Source: Rhynchospora pubera
Lineage: Eukaryota; Streptophyta; Magnoliopsida; Poales; Cyperaceae
Direction of reading: 5' to 3'
Assembly (NCBI GenBank): GCA_028095005.1
Contig: CM051463.1
Coordinates: forward strand, 2,340,295 to 2,404,294
Length of the DNA: 64,000 nt
Below the pieces are notes generated by a model that was given only the letters and a program-made list of their open reading frames with translations, had not been told where the DNA came from and did no database searches. Position numbers and translations under genes: made by a program. How positions within the stretch are numbered: the first letter of the stretch is position 1; each line of letters opens with the position of its first letter. Positions 1 to 13,386 of the stretch are shown here, one piece after another.

Positions 1-1567
1 TGCTGCCTGTTTCGTGCAACAATACATAAATCTAATGAGAATTTTTAACATTCTTAATTGTCTTGAGTTATTAAGCTAAGAATGTAGCCAATTACATCAA
101 TCCATACATAAAGATTATTAAGCAAACCAATTTATTTGGTTTGCATCCACTACTTAAACCCTCAAATTTGACACTAAAATGTCTGAAGTGGTAATGTACC
201 AGCACCATTCCATAATTATGCATATGCGTATATTCTACCAAAAACAGTGTATTATATTGTAAATTAATTGAAATGGTGCAATTAATAAAAGATAATATTG
301 TTTGCTTCTACTTGAGAAACTTTCTTGTACTTCTGTAGATAATATAAACAACTATAATTATTTTAAGCTTGACCTGAGCGACTTGTCCATTGTCAAGAGC
401 CCTGACGAGGGCATCCTCATCAATGACCCCACCTCTGGCAACATTAATGATTCGCACCCCCCGCTTCATACGTGCGAAAGTCTCATCATTGAACATCTTG
501 TCAGTGGTTGGTGTCAGTGGCATGTGTAGAGATATAAAATCAGCAGTGGCTATGGCATCATCAAAGGAAACAAGCTCAACACCGAGGGCACGGGCCCTCT
601 CAGCAGGGGCATAAGGGTCGTGAGCAATTACGTGCATCCCAAGGCCCCGGGCCCGCCGCGCCACCTCTGAACCGACCTTGCCAAACCCCATTACAGCAAG
701 GGTCTTTCCAACTAGGGATACACCCACATACTTGTTGCGCTGCCATTTGCCTTAAAAATATCAAGGAATACCAAATGAGGTAGTAAATAAGAAAGAGGTT
801 TTAACTACATTATTATTATTTTTGAGGGCCAGGTGGCAATATCCACGCCAACATTTTTTATTAATAATAAAAAGGTTACAAAGTTTAAAATAATAAAAAA
901 AAAGAATAAAAAAGGACTAGTCCTAAAACTGTATAAAACTATGGAATGACTACATTATTATTAAAATTTTGTCAAAAGATATGGCATTGAAAGTCCGCTA
1001 TTGCAAGCATCTTAAACCTCAGTATTCAAGCATGCCATGCCTACTTAACATTAGACTTTAAACTCAGACTCTAAGCATCGAAATTCAAATCCTGATAGAT
1101 TTTTTAACACATGATTGACGCCTGAATTAAGCACTTCTACTAAAATTTAAGCCTGTTTTCAAAGAACTTATCACTCATTCAAGACATTAATAGATACACC
1201 TAACATCACACAAACCAGAACAAAAGAATGACAACATTTTTTTACCGCTGCAATCAACAAATTTACTTTTTGCACATACAAATTGTTCGATGAAATGTCT
1301 GAGTGATGGTTTTGTTGGTTCATCTCTCTCACCTTTTTCCATTACTAGAGGGAATATATATGCAAGGAGAGATCAGAAGACTTTTATCTCAGGTGAAGTA
1401 ATGGTGGTAGGAGCATCATATTTTTTTTGTTCTATTTTCCCCAAAATGTACTGAGGATTGGGCTTGGCATGAAATCATGGACTTTCTATTCTGGCCCATA
1501 AATAAGAAGTTAATTAACATCTTCTAATCATCTTTTACACAATTATATTATATTTTATAAATTGTGC

Positions 1568-1603
<36 letters not shown>

Positions 1604-2290
1604 TTGGCCAGAAGTTAGTACTGCTTTTTCATCATTATTTCAATTTTCAAAACCAGATAACCTGAAATTCAAGCATAATAATAAAAAAAAAGAAGGTTGT
1701 TCAAATTGAACTCTATCATTTTTCTTATGCAGACATGAATCTTTACATGTTTTTATTGAAATTAAGAAATTGTAACATCTACGATCAATATATTTATATA
1801 AATTTCTTTTTGTATTTTATTTTTTTATCAAACCAAATAAAATGGTTATAAATTTATCAAACTAATATAGTTTATTTATATATTTTTATTTTTCATTTCC
1901 CATTTAAATATTATTTTTTTTACAAACGTAAAGGCCATCTGTTAAACACAATCAGTGAATTGCCATTGCCCCTGAACCTTGTTATAATAATACAAACCGC
2001 CTGCCTAAGAAGTGATTTATAAGAAGACAAATCATCTACTACTTTTGATTACGCATTATTAGATGGAATTTAATGTCAAAAAAGATGGGAGAGAATAAAA
2101 AAACAGAACAATCATGACCAGAGCTTAATTAAGTATGAAATTTAAATTACTGTAGACGATTGATAGACAATTAAACCTACTCTCAATAATTGACATCATG
2201 AAAGGCTAAACTAAGAATACGCGGCTACCATACTAGCTATTTAGCTTGCATTTCAATCAAGTGGTCCATCAGTAATATTGAAAAACACAG

Positions 2291-2321
<31 letters not shown>

Positions 2322-3948
2322 TATCGTTTGCTTCTTTTGTTTCGCTACAAGTGCAAATATGTTGGAAATTTCTATTAAGAAATCAAATTCTTGGGAGTAA
2401 TGACATTTGGATTTTTACAGTTATTCAAAATGTATATATTTTTTTCTATGGGTTCCAGATTTAATTGATGAGAAAAAAAATAGATCTGCAGCTAATTTGT
2501 TTAATATTTGCCATAAAAATAGTCCAGATTTTATTGAGCACAGTTTGACTTTGACCAGATCCACCACAAATCCACAATTCTATATTCTGAATTTGCACAA
2601 CAAATCCAGGAGACTTGAAGAGAGAAAAAAGCAATCCTGGTAGAAATTCTCTCAAGATATTTTATAGGCCCCACCCCACCTAGGTGTCTGTATATTTATA
2701 TTTATTGACCCAAATCTGTAATTATTGTCTAGATTATCAATAACAAAGGTATCAACATTTTACCCAATAAATATTCTTCTAGTCCTATAATTTAATCAAC
2801 AGCAACCATTCATGTGAGGAAGCAATATTCCAATCAAGTGCATGTGCTTTTTTCTAATTAAATAGTTAACCAAACACATGGACATGGTGCAAGGGCACAA
2901 TCATTGGGTGAAAGCAGAATTTGTGGGACAGACTAAACCCCTTTTGAAAAGACATGATCCCATGAATCAATGTTTGTACACTAACACAAAAACCCCTCTC
3001 ACCTTCCCCCAATATTGTCGGACACCTACTTATTAATACAAAAATATCAAAGTGACGTTAAAATTTCCTGCTTACCCCTTCAAGTCCTGAAAATAATCTG
3101 CTAACTCGGTAATTTAATTACTCAAGAAATTTTGAAGGTGGGAAAAATAAACTTGGTAATAATTTCCAAATATTAAAGGGCTACTATGGTCTATACTCAA
3201 GGTTTCTAATTTTGCTACAAGAAACATAAAATTATCCCCAAAAGAAACATTCAGTTGTGAAAAAAACAGAGGAGCTTCCCTTACCGGCCTTAACGGAGGC
3301 ATCGGCCTGAGCGACGTTCCTTGCCATGGAGGTGAGCAGTGCAATTCCATGCTCAGCCGCTGCAACTGTATTTGCCGTGGGTGCATTTACGACCAAACAA
3401 CCGAACTCAGTTGCAGCTTGCAAATCCACATTGTCTATTCCCACCCCGGCCCGGCCGACCACTTTGAGTCGTCCCTTTGCAGCCTCAAATACCTCTCTTG
3501 AAACCTTAAGATCAAGAAACCAAAGAAAAGAAATAATTGTAACACTAACAATATGTTAACACATGCATGTAACATTTTCTACATCACGCATCACAAACAA
3601 TCAAAGTGTGGGCCCCAGAATATGACCCGAAGATCTCACCTTGGTGCCGCTTCGGACAATGAGAGCATCGCAAGAGGCGATCTTGGCAGCGAGCTGGTCA
3701 GGGCTGAGGCCGTAGGAGCAGTCGACGTCAGCAGAGTCGCGAAGGAGATCAAGGCCCGAGTCGCTGAGCTTCTCGGCGATGAGAACGGTGGGTTTGGAGT
3801 CGGCGGCGTCACAACAGAGGCGAAGATTGCGGGATGGAGCGGCGCTGAAGGGGAAGGGGAAATGGAGAGATACGGTGGTTGGTCTTGAGGGGGAATAATG
3901 GAGGGATGGATGGAGAGAGGAGGAGAAGAAGGCCTTTGAGATCGCCAT
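1..3948 (-). CDS. PGDH: D-3-phosphoglycerate dehydrogenase, chloroplastic (5' half, runs off left edge)
   Basis: First step of the plastid phosphorylated serine pathway: NAD-dependent oxidation of 3-phosphoglycerate to 3-phosphohydroxypyruvate. Exons read on the minus strand: 3948-3640, 3504-3285 and 750-374, all with GT-AG borders and consistent phases (309, 220 and 377 nt; 302 codons in total). A fourth exon appears to start at position 6, after an AG, with GCAGCA, which fits the Ala-Ala of the family's AALDVF motif. The N-terminus is Ser/Pro-rich and basic, as expected for a chloroplast transit peptide (about 50 residues). Mature motifs include AGVGIDNVD, NAPTANTVAAAEH, the Rossmann GFGKVG at about residues 198-203, and INVARGGVIDEDAL carrying the conserved Arg. 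The C-terminal substrate and ACT regions lie outside the window. The long intron 751-3284 contains a LINE 3' fragment and microsatellites. The family assignment is secure; the paralogue number is unknown. Confidence 0.95.
822..935 (-). mobile_element. LINE 3'-end fragment (antisense) in PGDH intron
   Basis: Read on the minus strand, this stretch ends with a sequence matching TGCCACCTGGCCCTCAAAA. The same ending, GGCCCTCAAAA followed by A's, closes a second fragment at about 20690-20975, where part of a LINE C-terminal protein is still readable. It is therefore best explained as a 5'-truncated LINE tail. The family link rests on that short shared 3' end, so the call is tentative. Confidence 0.4.
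1570..1603. repeat. (ATT)n microsatellite
   Basis: About eleven uninterrupted ATT units inside PGDH intron 2. Confidence 0.95.
2299..2324. repeat. (AT)n microsatellite
   Basis: Thirteen AT units directly after a run of A's, in PGDH intron 2. Confidence 0.95.
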
Positions 3949-4166
3949 TGGAAAGAGAGAGAGAAAGAGACACTTGGAGAGTGGAGAGTGATTCCTTTCC
4001 TTTAATCCTTGATTTGTATCTGTAGTAAGGTACTAAAGTTGGAGAGAGAGGCGTAGACAGCTGCGCGGCGCGACGAACCCATAACCATTTTCAGTTATTT
4101 CGTTTACTAAACTCGGCAATTGTTTCGCGGCACCTCGTCATTGTACCCACGAGTGGCCTCCGCAGG

Positions 4167-4440
4167 TAGGGCTGTCAATACACCGCCGTTTCGAACGTTT
4201 CCGTTTTGTTCCGTCCGAAATGGAACAGAAGTGGAAGAAAAAGTAGTTTCATTTTCAAAAACGGAATGGAAATGGAACGTTGAAATGAGAAATTTCAATG
4301 TAAAATGAATGTGGAATTGAAATTTCTGTTCCGTTTAACAAAATGGAACGGAAATGGAATGGTTTTCTGTTTCGTATTTTGAAGTGGAATGAAAACGAAA
4401 TGATGGATTTCCGTTTCATCTCACACGTTTGACAGCCATA
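4167..4440. mobile_element. hAT-type MITE, TAGGGCTG family, copy 1
   Basis: A 274-bp non-autonomous element. The ends read TAGGGCTGTCAA on the left and TTTGACAGCCATA on the right (inverted: TATGGCTGTCAAA). It is flanked by a perfect 8-bp duplication TCCGCAGG at 4159-4166 and 4441-4448, which is diagnostic of the hAT superfamily. The interior is built from repeated GTTCCGTTT / AAATGGAACGG words and has no coding capacity. Confidence 0.9.
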
Positions 4441-5731
4441 TCCGCAGGTCAAGATTAACAGGTTTTTTAATTTTTTTTTTAAAAAAAAAAGTTACTTGGA
4501 GTCTCTCCCACACAGATCTGAAACATCATTTTCTTTCTATTTAACAGCTTGGACGTCCAGAATCTTATTTTATGCATGGTATGTACTATGTAGAGCTATG
4601 AGCTATACATGTTACATAATTAATCTTATTTTATGTATGTACAGCTATGAGCTATAGATGCTAAATAATCAGCATAAAGGATCTTTAATCAGGGGGCAAT
4701 CGACCGTTGTTGTACTACAATGTTTGAGGAGTACTAAACATGAACAGAACATATTAATTGATGCATGCAGGGATGTACCTACCCTACTATAAACACATCT
4801 TGGATGCAATTTCAATGATGCACAACTACTCTGTGTTCTTATAAAAGTGTCAATCAGCATTAAACTTTCATGTTACATAATTAATTAATCTATAATGCGA
4901 ACAGTATGTGTATAAAATTTATCTTTTGTTTTAAATATTTTTTTATTTTGGGTTGATATGAGATTTTGTTAATTTGCCAATTTAAATCATATCAATTGAT
5001 TTCAATTTTTTTTTAACATCAAGACCGTTTCGATGTCCATTTATAGAAGGAAGCTTTCAATGAAATGCACGGGCAGCTGCCACGTAAGATAAAAAATTAA
5101 CATCTAAATTGTCCATAGAAAACAGAGTCAAGTTGGAGAAGTCATGCTTTTTATCTCCCATTTAACCAACCGTAAGAAAGCACAAAATAATGATTATTAT
5201 TGGTGGGGACTCGAAGCCGTCTCCTTCCCTGATTTGTTAACCAGGTTCACTTTGAGTAAAATAATTTGTAGGTATTGGTATCTGATGCTTTTCATACTAA
5301 CATACAGCCCCATCTATCAAATTTAATATGGAACATATAACCTAACCAGAACGTTCGAACGATCTTCTTATTAGCTATTAAGATTAATATCCTCTCTCAA
5401 GTATTAAATGAGAATATGATTTTATATTATTGTTCATTTAACATAGAACGGTACAGATGAAATTGATAGATATCCCCCCCATTTGTTAGATGTACATAGC
5501 AGTTGATACGGATCTAGTCCCAATTTACTGAAAAAAAAAACAGGTACAGTGATACAGCAAGTAAATAGAGGACAATGTCTTTTCTTTCATATTTTAAGTC
5601 TATAAAATTATGAAAATTATTCAGCATTCACTTTACTAATTGCAATTTAATTAATATAACTGTATCCTGCATATCTGAATTTTTGTCCTTTAATCTTCAC
5701 AAATTTACCAGATCACAGGATATCCTCAGAC

Positions 5732-6051
5732 TAGGCATGGCAAACTTGCGAAATGGACATGGAACAACCCAGTTCCGTTTTCAAAAACGAAACGAAATGT
5801 AACACCAATTTTCCTTGCCATTTCAATAACACAACGGAAACAAAACAGATAATTATACCGTTTTACCGAAATGGAACACAAAAATAAAGAATTATAATGT
5901 AAAATAGAAAACGGAATGGAAACAACACCGGAAAACTATTTCGTTTACCGAAACAGAACAGAAATAAAATAGTGATTTTGTTCCGTTTCTAAAACATAAC
6001 GAACATGGAACAGAGTTATTCCGTGTTCGTTTCGCACGTTTGGTAGGCCTA
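5732..6051. mobile_element. hAT-type MITE, TAGGGCTG family, copy 2 (degenerate)
   Basis: The ends read TAGGCATGGCAAACTTGCG and, inverted from the right, TAGGCCTACCAAACGTGCG. The interior has the same GTTCCGTTTCAAAA / GGAACA word pattern as the copy at 4167. No matching 8-bp flank remains, so the copy is older or rearranged. Confidence 0.75.
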
Positions 6052-6876
6052 TTGATAGATATAATGACAGCTTGGAGCAAACAGCTAATTGGGTAATAAT
6101 ATTTGAAATTTTTCATATCTACTAGGCAAAATCGGTTCTCTTTATAGCAATTTTATTAGGAGAGTTGCAAACTTTTTCTTTGATCTTTTTTTCTTTTCTT
6201 TTTCATCAATGATCTTACGAATTTTCTATCTAAATTGGGCATGAATTGTTTATTTTATTTTTTTTTCTTTTGCAATTGTGTAGTAGGCCTAGAGTAGGGA
6301 ATTACTGAAATAGTAAGGATCGACTGCTTTATTGTTTTTGGAAGCCCACTTCCTTTCTGAATAAAAGGAAAGACCACTATGATATTTTTTAGTTTACGTG
6401 AGGCCCACCTCACAGAACTTTGTTATAAACAAACCTGTGATAGAGAATCATGTATAGTTCCGTACAACTGTTGAGGAGATCCGACAATAAAGTGCAGAAA
6501 CAAAGGCATCAAGTAAATAAATGTTGGCTAGCAATTGGGAGACTACCAGTCTACCACATGCATGCATGATGCATCATAACAGAGACTGAAGACATAAACC
6601 TACCCAGTACTATCTTCATTTGTTTCACTCTTAAAGAGGAAACATGGAGAAAGTTGGAAAAGGCAGTGTATAATTTTGTATGAAAAGGAGACCCTAAATA
6701 ATTAGGGAAGGGTATTTTACATAGAAGTGACAGAAATACATACTTTGGGTGCAACAATCTGTCCCAAAATCCATCTCTCAAGTTACAATAAACAGTAAAT
6801 AAAACTATTAATTCTATCTCACAAACAACTTATATCTAACAATAGAGACCAAAATACGGTGAAAAAGAAAAAAAAA

Positions 6877-9800
6877 TTACTTATCTTTCTTAGGAGGCGG
6901 TACTTTCAGACCCATTAGCCCAAGCAAATTAGAAGCAGGGCCTGGAAGACCTTGCTGAGAAGAAAATGAGTCAAGTAAACTTTGCATGAGATTAAAATCT
7001 ACATCCACGGGAGTTAAGTCCTCATCCACATCTTCAGCTCGAGAATTTGATGGCCCCTGGTATGAAAAAATAAATGTTCTCCAAGTAAATTATTTATTAA
7101 TTTATATTGACATGCTTGTTATTTTACTTCCTATTGTAGCTTCTTGACTTAAAACTAATTAAGGCTAATTGTGTTCATTTAAGGCACATGTTGAACCAAC
7201 TAAGTATTCCCTTGAAAGATATTTCACCAGCATTGACCAGTACGCACTACCAACTTTTACAGAAAATCCAAAAGTTGACAAGACTCTTAAGAGAAATGGT
7301 AGAAGGAATTTTTACCTCAGCAGGGCCATTTGGCTGCTCAGCTCGAACAAAGCTTTTCTTAATACTAGTAGAACTTAATTCTTTATTCAATACATCAGAA
7401 TATGACTGCATAAACATGTCCCCCATTTCTTCATCATCACCATGTTCTTCATCAAAATCACTGCCTTCTGATTCATCTGAAATTAATTAAAGCAAATAAG
7501 TAAATTGCCCATCCCTTGTAGGAAATTACAAGATGCTATTCAAGCGTACCACACACTACCCTTCCTTCAATGATGGATCCACTCTTTCCTGGTGATTTTA
7601 TTCATCCAGAGGAAATTTTTTATAGAACACAAATTGCTTTACCCTCTTTCAATAAATTTTACTAGTATGATTACAACCAGAAGAATAAACTTCAACTTCA
7701 TAATTTCATTGATACTTGATAGCATAACAGAAAATTTTCATTATATCTATTGTATTGATCTTCCAAAACCTGACATCTCAAGTTCTCAACTAGAATAATT
7801 CAAATGGAAATAGAAAAAAGAATAAAAATACCAAAATCCATTTCAGAATTTGAATCCTCTCCATCATCACCATGTCTGTTAAGAACAGATTCCATAGCCT
7901 TGAAGAATTGATCAGCATCAAGTTGCACATCTTTTGAGTTGCTGGTAAAGAAAACAATAGAAGGTTAAAATATAACAAATTTTGCCATGCAAGAAAGACA
8001 CAACAGCGTGATAGAAACAAGACAATACTAAAATCTTTCAGAGCAAAGCATGGTTATACCATTACAAAAAGGAAAACATTTTGCAATTAGGTTAATTAAC
8101 ACAAGATATAATTTCCAACACAGTTAAGAAGGAAATTAAGATATACTATTACATCATTACATTACTATAGCATCATATCAACACAGTGCAAGATATGGGA
8201 TAAGAAAAACAGTGCAAAACATCCAAGTACTGAAAATTTGCCTACCATGAATTTTACACAAAACCATATCTTATTCACTAAAAGGTAAATATGTATTACA
8301 TTCTTCTTAATTTTTCCATGATATTTGGTATAACACAAGTACTGAGCATTAACAAACAATAAGAAGGTTATGTCAAAGACACAAAATAATAATTTAATAC
8401 GCAAAAAAAAAATAAAACCCCTGTTACAAAAAAAAAAAAAAAGGAATCAGTACCAATTTCTCAAGAGGAAACAAAAGAGCCATCACAGTAGCTTCCTTCA
8501 AAATCTTAAATAGGAAAAACCTTCTTTGAAATGTTTAAATAAAAATGGTGCTGTTCATGTCTTTTCCTTGGATGCTAACATAAACAGGGCATTTACTCCT
8601 AATGAAAAGATGTGTGTCTATCATAAGATGACTACAGTGTCGGAAAATAGTCAAATGATATATCTGTATCTTTTGGGTGAGAGGGTACAGGTCTCTAATA
8701 AAACATGAATTGAAATAAAAAGAAGAGGAAACGGAGAGAAAACCTGTTGTCAGGAACCTCAGCTCCTTCAAAGCTCGAAACTTTGCGAACAAACTCCTGC
8801 ATACTTGCTGCAATGTCACCTAAATTAAACTCATTTGGTAATGAGCTGGACCCACCTGCATCATCTCCATCCTGTTTCACATTCTTCTGTTTCTTTTTTG
8901 ACTCGTACTCTTGCATCTCCTTTTCTCTCTCCAGGATGGCTGAGTTGAGCTCATCCTCCCCATCGTAGAGCCATGACTCATCATCATTTGGAGGAAGGCC
9001 AGCACCATTAAAGTCTTCAGCTGAGTAGGGGAGAGAGAGGATTTCATCTATTCTTCGAACAGGTGCGCTTGTTATCTCCCTTCAAATAAGGTAGAAACAA
9101 AATGTAAGAGCCTAATACATAGCTATTGCAAAACATAGAGAAGGAAAAATGGTAAAGCATTTGGGTTTATTATTTGTGCCAAATTCATTTGGCTAAGGAT
9201 AAGTTATAGCACTTGATTTAGAAAAGTTGGACAAACAGGGATAAAAAACAAAACTGGAGATAAATTGAGACCTCAAAGCATAGCATATGGCCAATATACA
9301 CATACATGTGGGAATTAACTTTTGGTTATAAACAAAAATGGATGTAACAGTAACAAAGTATTTGTGCCTTTCCATGACTTAATTTAACTCACAATTCCAG
9401 AAATTCTGGTACAACCAGAGATTAATTTGGCTTAGTTTTCATCCATCTAGAACACTGACAAGTAAATACCTTGTGCGAGAAAACAAACTTGTGCTCTTAT
9501 AATAGGTGGATGCTTCCTCCAAAACTCTTTTATACTCTTGTGAACCAGGTAAAAGCCCATCAAAGCACCCACTCTGCTCTAGGCTTTTCTTAAAAGCCTC
9601 CCATGTAGCCCCTTTCCCTTCCTGACCAGCGCGAAGCCTCTCTTGATACAACATTTCAAATCCACAAGCTATTTTCATCCCCAGCTCAGCTTCAGTGTAG
9701 GCTGCCCGATCTTCTCTAGATGGCATCGGATAACATCTTGGTGCCTGAAAGCTTTGCTGCACCTGTAATATTTTTCTCCCTGATTTAGTGTCATACTCAT

Positions 9801-10776
9801 ATATATTGGATAAGAAGACACATTTCTTACTTGTACTTAATTTCACTACCCTTGACATTCAATTTATGGATCGTGGAACCAGCTTAATACTCTGATTAGA
9901 TCAGACCGGTGTTATGGCCTAACAAGCATAATTACTGCACTATATAATTGAATCCATTACCAGTTGTCCATACATAGCTCTCGTCATCGTGACTGAAACC
10001 CTCACAATCTCGATCTCCCCATCTGTCCCCTTCAAAAACTTGTCCATCTTAGCGGCGTGCTTCATCATGTCAACATCCCTGTCGTAAAAGGCCTCGACAG
10101 CCAACGCAATCAAGCAAGGCTCCATCTTCAAAACCTGCGCAACTTTCACCGGAACCCTGACCCGAACCCGATGCAAATTCTCCTTAGCCTTCTCGGGGTA
10201 TCCCTGGATCCTCCTCTGGATGGCGGTCTGCACGGCTTCGGACGCACGCGTATCGATTTGGTCATTCCTGACAGCTTCGATGGCTTCTGGTAGAGTGGGT
10301 GTGGAAGGGAACAGCTGGGTGGGGATTATATGCAGCTGGCCGTTGTGGACAAACACGCGGTTGGTGCTGGTGTCGGGATTGAGCCAAGGGGGGAGAGAGA
10401 AGGCGGCCTCGATGAGAAGGAACTCGCCGTCGGAGTCCCAGAGCCGGAGGACGAGGTCGGGAAAGGAGCGGGAGGCGAGGAAGAGGAGGGAGACGATGAA
10501 CCACTCGTCGGAGATGGAGTGGGCGAAGTGGGTGCTGCCGTGGAGGTGGGGGAGGGAGCGAGGGGCGGAGAGGGAGAGGTGGAAGGGGTCGCGGTGGAAG
10601 AGGAAGGAGGAGAGGAAGGGAGCGAAGAGGGCGTCGAGTTGGAGGTGCAGGGAGGAGAGCGAGGAGAGGGCGTCCGAGGCGGGCAGGGAAGGCGCGAGAG
10701 AGGGGTAGATGGCGTAGAACAGAGTGTCGTCCGGGGTTTCGCGCCGGACACCTGCAAAGGCGGAGGTGGGGTCCAT
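6877..10776 (-). CDS. ECD: Ecdysoneless / SGT1-family protein
   Basis: Plant homologue of Drosophila/human ecdysoneless (ECD, once called human SGT1), a factor linked in animals to cell-cycle control and spliceosome assembly. It is not the SGT1 co-chaperone of disease resistance. Six exons on the minus strand: 10776-9961, 9762-9470, 9079-8744, 7941-7832, 7476-7316 and 7056-6877, all GT-AG. Summed length is 1896 nt, giving 631 aa with correct phases throughout. The N-terminus has the family motif PDDTLFYAIYP. The first exon covers the hydrophobic SGT1 core (DEWFIVSLLFLASR). Later exons contain LPYSAEDFNGAGLPPNDDESWLYDG, then acidic stretches (NRHGDDGEDSNSEMDF, DFDEEHGDDEE). It ends in GLMGLKVPPPKKDK. 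No frame breaks are seen. It is divergently arranged with the HAC gene. Confidence 0.93.
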
Positions 10777-11061
10777 CGTGTAGGAATTGATTGATTGTCG
10801 AGGAACTGTGTGTGTTGAGGGTTTAAGAGATAGATAGATAGCGGGAACTCGGTAGAAAGCTCCCGGAGGGAGGAGAAAATTCGAGCGCTGACAGGTGGGG
10901 CCTGATTTACAGCCACGCCAGCGTCACCTTTGGAGCCTTGCCTCTTGTAAATGTGAAAGGGTTCAAGGTTAATTTGGCACTTTAATTAATTAATAAAATA
11001 TATAAAATTATTAATTAATGAAAGATTGTGATTAGCAGATTACCAAAAGATATTTTTTATT

Positions 11062-11435
11062 GAGTAATGCTAGATTCCAACGCGTTTGACGTCAAACACG
11101 ATTCTAGACTCAACCATTAAAATTTTAAATTACCGATTCGAACCGCTCAATATGATCTTCGTATTGAAATATTCTTAGAGACCAAATTTTATATTTTTCC
11201 GAAATTTTTAACTATTTTTTTCAGATTTTTAATATTGAAGGGTCCAAAATTAATTAGATGGAAGATATTCTAAAATCCAAAATAAATAGTAAAAAATATA
11301 AAATTTGATCTCCATGGTTATTTCATTATGCAAAACAAATTGAGCGGTTCGGATCAGCTGTGCTAATCTCAAAAATTGAGATTCGATCGCGTTAGACGGA
11401 CCAAGTGTCAAACATATTTGACTCTAGCATCACTC
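11062..11435. mobile_element. Fold-back MITE (374 bp)
   Basis: The left end GAGTAATGCTAGATTCCAA pairs with the right end, which inverted reads GAGTGATGCTAGAGTCAAA. The two halves are inverted copies of each other: CCGAACCGCTCAAT, then TGAAATA, then the AAATTTTATATTTTT core occurs in both arms. I see no convincing target duplication. Half copies of the same family lie near 48775-48910 and 55055-55260. Confidence 0.75.
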
Positions 11436-11764
11436 TATTATATTTTAGTTCAATTTAATTAATTTTCATTACCAGTCCTATGTCCGAAAAAAGCAAAATA
11501 ATTTGTTTTAGTTTTATTTATTTGAAAAGTATATTAATTTAGCAACTTCTATGTTTTCTCAAATATGACCAGTCCTATGTTCGAAAAAAGAAGATTACGA
11601 TAAAATAAAAAATATTTTTTCACATCAAAATTGTAAATAAAAAATAATCTATATTTTAATTCAATTGTGAAACATGTCAATTTTCTTAATTTTTGATATA
11701 TTTTATCAAACATTATTTTAAATTATGTAAACAAATTAAATTTATGTTAAAAAGTTAAATTTGT

Positions 11765-11960
11765 ATGAACACGTAACGGTATATCCTTAGGCGTTATGTG
11801 ATTTTAAATGACACGAGGACACGAGGCGTGGCATATCCTTAGAAGTGTCATGTCCATCCCATAGAATTTAGACACGTCACGACATGTGAAACATTTAGAC
11901 ACGACAATACAGATAATTCGGACACGTTGTGTTTGACACGACATTACACGGGACGGCACA
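11765..11960. repeat. GACACG-rich degenerate repeat
   Basis: Many scattered words of the type GACACG, ACACGA and CGTGTC occur in 200 bp, some in inverted orientation. It is probably a transposon remnant; the class is not determinable from the sequence. Confidence 0.4.
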
Positions 11961-12387
11961 TATTTATTTATTTATTTATTAAAAATTGAACTCGTTACCT
12001 CTAGAATAACAACGAAACCATTGACCATATGTGCTGGACTCCATGTTCATTTGATATTTATAACACCACTGATTGAACACAATTGTGAGCAATGTTAGAG
12101 TACTTTTGCAAAGCACCAATTGTGGACGCAATTTTTCTTGTTCTCTCTAATAACATTTGTTGCATTTGATATTTGATACTGTATACATAAATTCAATAAA
12201 TCATTCCTTCCAGCTGAATTCTTCTACAGAAATTCTGGAGAAAGTTAAATAATTGTGATCTGACAAAATCGTTTATTAACAATAAATGGAGTAAGTTCAA
12301 TTACCTTCCAAGTCAAATGTTGGATATAATTTATATTTTACAAGCAGAGAATTCCATAAGTTGTTACAATCGCTAATTTTCTTTTAA

Positions 12388-13112
12388 GAAAATATTTAAA
12401 TTTAGACTTCGCAAGGCGAAAAAAATCGTTAATGTTCATATTATTTCTCAAACAGTGTTTGCGTGTACAAAATTTATAAGCTTCCTATTTCCTAATTCAA
12501 TATTTAATAGGTTTAGTTTATGTATTACAATTTACAACTTATTTGATATATATATTTATTTATTTTCGCTCTTATGTTCAAAATTAATAAAACTTCTATT
12601 TTACCGATCATTTGCGAAGGTCTAAGATCATTTTTTTTTTACACATTAACAACTAAATGAGTTTAACCCAAATACGACACTTATTAAATCCTGAAAAGAT
12701 ATGTGTTTTTTTTTTTAATTTTAACTAACAGCCACATTTTGCAAATGCTCAAATTGCATATTTGCATGTGTATCCATGAATTTATCAAAGCACGCTGAAC
12801 ATCCTTTCCAATTTTAGCCATAAAACAAAATAAAAATAATCCCTTTGTAAGAATCGTGGCGTTGTCTAGGGTTTGGAAAAAACCGTTCAGAGTTTTACAA
12901 TTCGCGCGGAGCATAAATTCGCATATTAGTCAAGCTTTAGGCACTGGTTGGTAATTTCTCTTTATATGCTTCAATCTAAATATTTTATTTTGCCCAAATA
13001 ATACATAACTTTTATGATTACATTCATTGTATTTGGTGAGTCAATAACATCAATTATTTGTTCCCTTTCGTCGTTTCAAAGTAGTATTTTAAGATTATTG
13101 ATAACTCAACAT
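12388..13112 (+). repeat. Duplicated 0.72-kb segment, copy 1 (upstream of HAC)
   Basis: It aligns collinearly with 24256-24967. Shared landmarks in the same order: AAATATTTAAATTTA, AATGTTCATATTATTTC, CATTTGCGAAGGTC, AACTAACAGCCACATTTTGC, AGTCAAGCTTTAGGCACTGG, and TTCTCTTTATATGCTTCAAT. Numerous substitutions and small indels separate the copies. It contains CTAGGGTTTGG and a possible splice donor (GCACTG|GTTGGT), so it may be promoter plus untranslated first exon. Confidence 0.85.
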
Positions 13113-13386
13113 GTTATACTAAGAGTTTTTGTTCCCTTTCGTCGTTTGAAACAAGGAACATGTATAACAAGCACTACTGTTCTGTAGTTCTTTTTTGCAT
13201 ACTAAGCAGGATACATTTTTCTTTTTTTATATGCATGTTATGGGTTATAATAAAGCATGGGTTACTTTTTATTATCTGTATGTTTTATTGTATTTCGTTG
13301 AGTTAGGTATGTTGAAACTGTTGTTAACTGAAACTTCTTTTCATTTGTACCAAAATTAATTTTTAATTTTTTCTTTTGTAATTCAG

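Larger units (their letters stand above)
3949..6876. other. Intergenic spacer between PGDH start and ECD-like stop
   Basis: It holds the PGDH leader/promoter (a purine-rich GAGAGA leader at about 3950-3975) and two related hAT-type MITEs at 4167-4440 and 5732-6051. The rest is AT-rich. No open frame here has homology I can recognise. Confidence 0.7.
10777..13386. other. Divergent intergenic region between ECD-like and HAC genes
   Basis: It holds the ECD leader (about 10780-10925), a fold-back MITE (11062-11435), a stretch rich in GACACG words (about 11765-11960) and the first copy of a duplicated promoter/leader-like segment (about 12388-13112). I see no protein-coding exon of recognisable origin. 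The HAC 5' UTR probably lies near 12850-12950, where CTAGGGTTTGG, a common plant leader motif, occurs. Confidence 0.6.

Noticed and set aside
3553..3888. Plus-strand open frame of 111 aa
   Set aside because: Antisense to PGDH exon 1, which encodes the transit peptide and a conserved start of the mature enzyme.
10220..10794. Long plus-strand open frames (154-162 aa) rich in Glu/Gly/Arg
   Set aside because: They lie exactly opposite ECD exon 1, a GC-rich conserved coding exon; composition and lack of motifs mark them as shadows.
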